From contig DJJU01000006.1 of NCBI GenBank assembly GCA_002434305.1, forward strand, positions 434,001 through 498,000: 64,000 nucleotides of DNA. The letters run 5' to 3'. A program made the position numbers and the translations under genes. The stretch comes from Alicycliphilus sp. UBA6560 (GTDB lineage: Bacteria > Pseudomonadota > Gammaproteobacteria > Burkholderiales > Burkholderiaceae_C). The notes beneath the pieces are model-generated. The model was given only the letters and a program-made list of their open reading frames with translations, searched no databases and had not been told where the DNA came from. Each line of letters opens with the position of its first letter. The stretch's first letter is position 1. Positions 61,738 to 64,000 of this stretch are shown here, in pieces.

Positions 61738-61797
61738 GAGCTGCTGGCGCTTGATGTGCCTGTGTTTGCGATTATTTTCATCAAGCGCCAGCAGCTC
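61738..61797. repeat. Inverted pair of palindromic repeats between pheS and pheT
   Basis: GAGCTGCTGGCGCTTGATG (61738-61756) and CATCAAGCGCCAGCAGCTC (61779-61797) are perfectly complementary over 19 bases with a 22-base loop. Confidence 0.92.
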
Positions 61798-61835
61798 CTG
61801 TTTTGAGAGCGAACGCCTAGAAAGAAGAAACGACC

Positions 61836-64000
61836 ATGCAATTTCCCGAATCCTGGTTGCGCGAGTTCTGCAACCCGCCCCTGACCACGCAGGAACTGGC
61901 CGACACCCTGACCATGGCCGGCCTGGAGGTCGAGGAGCTGCGCCCCGTCGCCCCGCCGTTCACGAAGATCGTGGTGGGCGAGATCAAGGCCGCCGAGCAG
62001 CACCCCAACGCCGACCGCCTGCGCGTGTGCCAGGTGGACGTGGGCGCCCCTGAGCTGCTCAACATCGTCTGCGGCGCGCCTAACGCGCGCGTGGGCATCC
62101 GCGTGCCCTGCGCGCTGGTGGGCGCCGAGCTGCCCCCGGGCGAGGACGGCAAGCCCTTCACCATCAAGGTCGGCAAGCTGCGCGGCGTGGAGAGCCAGGG
62201 CATGCTGTGCTCGGCCCGCGAGCTGCAGCTGTCCGACGACCACGGCGGCCTGCTGGAGCTGGCGGGCGATGCGCCGCTGGGCCAGGACATCCGCCAGCAC
62301 CTGCTGCTGGACGACACGCTGTTCACGCTCAAGCTCACGCCCAACCTGGCGCACGCCTTGAGCGTCTATGGCGTGGCGCGCGAGGTGGCCGCGCTGACCG
62401 GCGCGCCCCTGTTGCGCCCCGAATTCCCGAAGCTGGCCACGCAGGGCGAAGAACGCCTGCCGGTGCGCATCGACGCGAGCGACCTGTGTGGCCGCTTTTC
62501 CGGCCGCATCGTGCGCGGCGTGAACCCGCGCGCGCAAACCCCGCAGTGGATGGTCGACCGCCTGGCGCGCTGCGGCCAGCGCAGCGTGGCGCCGCTGGTG
62601 GACATCTCCAACTACGTCATGTTCGAGCTGGGCCGGCCCTCGCACATCTTCGACCTGGACAAGATCCACGGTGGCCTGGAGGTGCGCTGGGGCAGGGCGG
62701 GCGAGCAGCTCAAGCTGCTCAACGGCAACACCATCACGGTGGACGAGAAGGTCGGCGTGATCGCCGATTCCGCCCAGGTGGAGTCGCTGGCCGGCATCAT
62801 GGGCGGCGACGCCACGGCCGTGGGCGATGACACGAAGAACATCTATGTCGAGGCCGCCTTCTGGTGGCCGGCAGCGATCGCCGGGCGCTCGCGCCGCTAC
62901 AACTTCTCCACCGACGCCGGCCACCGGTTCGAGCGCGGCGTGGACCCGGAAGGCACGGTGGAGCACATCGAGCGCATCACCCAGCTCATCCTGGACATCT
63001 GCGGCACGGGCGAGACCACCGTCGGCCCCATCGACGACCAGCGCGTGAACATGCCTCAAGCAGAGCCCGTGCGTCTGCGCGTGGCGCGCGCGGCCAAGGT
63101 CATCGGCATGCCCCTGACCGATGCGCAGTGCGTTCAGGCGCTGGAGCGCCTGGGCCTGGCCGTCCAGCACGCCGATGGCGTGATCACCGTCACGCCGCCG
63201 TCCTACCGCTTCGACCTGCGCCTGGAGGAAGACCTGATCGAAGAGGTGGCCCGCCTGGTCGGTTACGAACAGCTGCCCACCACCCCGCCGCTGGCGCCGA
63301 TCACCGCCCGCGTGCGGCCGGAGGCGCGTCGCAGCAGCTTTGCCGTGCGCCGCGAGCTGGCGGCCCTGGGCTACCAGGAAACGATCAATTTCAGCTTCGT
63401 CGAGGAAAGCTGGGAGCGCGAACTGGCCGGCAACGACGCGGCCATCAAGCTGCTCAATCCCATCGCCAGCCACCTGAGCGTGATGCGCTCGTCGCTGCTG
63501 GGCTCGCTCCTGCAGGTGCTGAAGTTCAATCTGGACCGCAAGGCCCCGCGCGTGCGCGTGTTCGAGATCGGCCGCGTGTTCGCCCGCGATGCCAGCGTGC
63601 CCGCCAGCGACAGCTCCGTGGAGGGCATCTCCCAGCCCATGCGCGTGGCCGGCCTGGCCTATGGCGCGGTGGACACGCTGCAGTGGGGCGCCAAGGACCG
63701 CGCCGCGGACTTCTTCGACGCCAAGGGCGACGTGCAGGCGTTGCTGGCGCCCCTGGTGCCGACCTTCGAGCCGGCCGAGCACCCGGCGCTGCACCCCGGC
63801 CGCTGCGCCCGCGTGCTGCTGGACGGCCAGCCCATTGGCTTCGTGGGCGAGCTGCATCCGCGCTGGCGCCAGTCCTGGGAGCTGCCTGCCGCACCCGTGT
63901 TGTTCGAACTGGCCTTGGACGCCGTGCTGCGCCGCCGCGTGCCGCAGTTTGAATCGGTCGGTCGCCGCCAGCCGGTGGAGCGCGACATCGCCGTTGTGGT
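61836..64000 (+). CDS. pheT: Phenylalanine-tRNA ligase beta subunit (3'-truncated by window)
   Basis: The frame from ATG 61836 stays open to the window end, giving about 721 of some 800 residues. It begins MQFPESWLREFCNPPLTTQE and has the tRNA-binding EMAP-like domain (VVGEIKAAEQHPNADRLRVCQVDVG, KLRGVESQGMLCSAREL), a B5 domain, the Phe-RS core and the start of the anticodon-binding end. It pairs with PheS. AAAGAAGAAA before the ATG may serve as ribosome site. The 119-base gap after pheS holds the inverted repeat pair. Confidence 0.95.
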   Translation, partial: MQFPESWLREFCNPPLTTQELADTLTMAGLEVEELRPVAPPFTKIVVGEIKAAEQHPNADRLRVCQVDVGAPELLNIVCGAPNARVGIRVPCALVGAELPPGEDGKPFTIKVGKLRGVESQGMLCSARELQLSDDHGGLLELAGDAPLGQDIRQHLLLDDTLFTLKLTPNLAHALSVYGVAREVAALTGAPLLRPEFPKLATQGEERLPVRIDASDLCGRFSGRIVRGVNPRAQTPQWMVDRLARCGQRSVAPLVDISNYVMFELGRPSHIFDLDKIHGGLEVRWGRAGEQLKLLNGNTITVDEKVGVIADSAQVESLAGIMGGDATAVGDDTKNIYVEAAFWWPAAIAGRSRRYNFSTDAGHRFERGVDPEGTVEHIERITQLILDICGTGETTVGPIDDQRVNMPQAEPVRLRVARAAKVIGMPLTDAQCVQALERLGLAVQHADGVITVTPPSYRFDLRLEEDLIEEVARLVGYEQLPTTPPLAPITARVRPEARRSSFAVRRELAALGYQETINFSFVEESWERELAGNDAAIKLLNPIASHLSVMRSSLLGSLLQVLKFNLDRKAPRVRVFEIGRVFARDASVPASDSSVEGISQPMRVAGLAYGAVDTLQWGAKDRAADFFDAKGDVQALLAPLVPTFEPAEHPALHPGRCARVLLDGQPIGFVGELHPRWRQSWELPAAPVLFELALDAVLRRRVPQFESVGRRQPVERDIAVV

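Overview
The window looks like chromosomal DNA of a Comamonadaceae betaproteobacterium (Acidovorax/Alicycliphilus/Diaphorobacter-like). The reasons are a high-GC genome with strongly GC-ending codons, thrS-infC-rpmI-rplT-pheS-pheT and ilvI-ilvH-ilvC-pssA-leuA gene orders, protein sequences of Burkholderiales type (DUF3619/DUF3106 sigma-factor operon), and many copies of a short palindromic intergenic repeat built around AGCTGCCAGCGCTTG. There is no phage, IS element, CRISPR array or rRNA; it is mostly a housekeeping region with one accessory-looking island.

Layout. 1-3.6 kb: two c-di-GMP genes (HD-GYP, then PAS-GGDEF-EAL). 3.7-4.5 kb: 6S RNA, zapA and a zapB-like gene on the minus strand. 4.5-12.2 kb: a cobalamin riboswitch followed by btuB, cbiA/cobB, cobU, btuF, btuC, btuD and cobO, a corrinoid uptake and adenosylation/nucleotide-loop operon; then ogt. 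12.8-17 kb: four minus-strand genes for a curli-like secretion system (amyloid-like repeat protein, small secreted protein, CsgG-like lipoprotein with added PG-binding and DUF4384 parts, Sel1-repeat protein), divergent from a NarL-type response regulator and its kinase (17.5-19.2 kb). 19-25 kb: AsmA-family protein, two small unknown genes, pseudouridine synthase, AhpD-like protein, ICL/PEP-mutase family protein, tRNA-Gly(CCC). 25-39 kb: gabD-like dehydrogenase, alaS, diguanylate cyclase, trmB-gluQ-flavoprotein, LysR/pirin divergent pair, the N-end-rule transferases aat and bpt, an orphan trpB and a second pirin. 39-43 kb: glnB/glnK and a six-gene sigma-factor operon. 43-51 kb: branched-chain amino acid genes ilvI-ilvH-ilvC, pssA and two different 2-isopropylmalate synthases. 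51-57 kb: a PBP7-type endopeptidase, IclR regulator, an acyl-CoA dehydrogenase plus APH-like kinase pair, Crp-family regulator. 57-64 kb: thrS to pheT, which runs off the end.

The observations I regard as most valuable are: (a) the putative CsgG-type amyloid secretion locus with its own two-component system and a 15-bp palindrome in the control region; (b) the intergenic palindromic repeat inserted in frame into two unrelated proteins, CobU and GluQ, giving the same NRPPAL peptide; (c) two ribosome-mediated attenuators that can be read directly, a Leu-rich leader before leuA and a Thr-rich leader before thrS; (d) a CbiA homologue that has lost the glutaminase Cys and probably its His; and (e) infC apparently starting at ATC. 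All calls are from reading the sequence; no database search was run.
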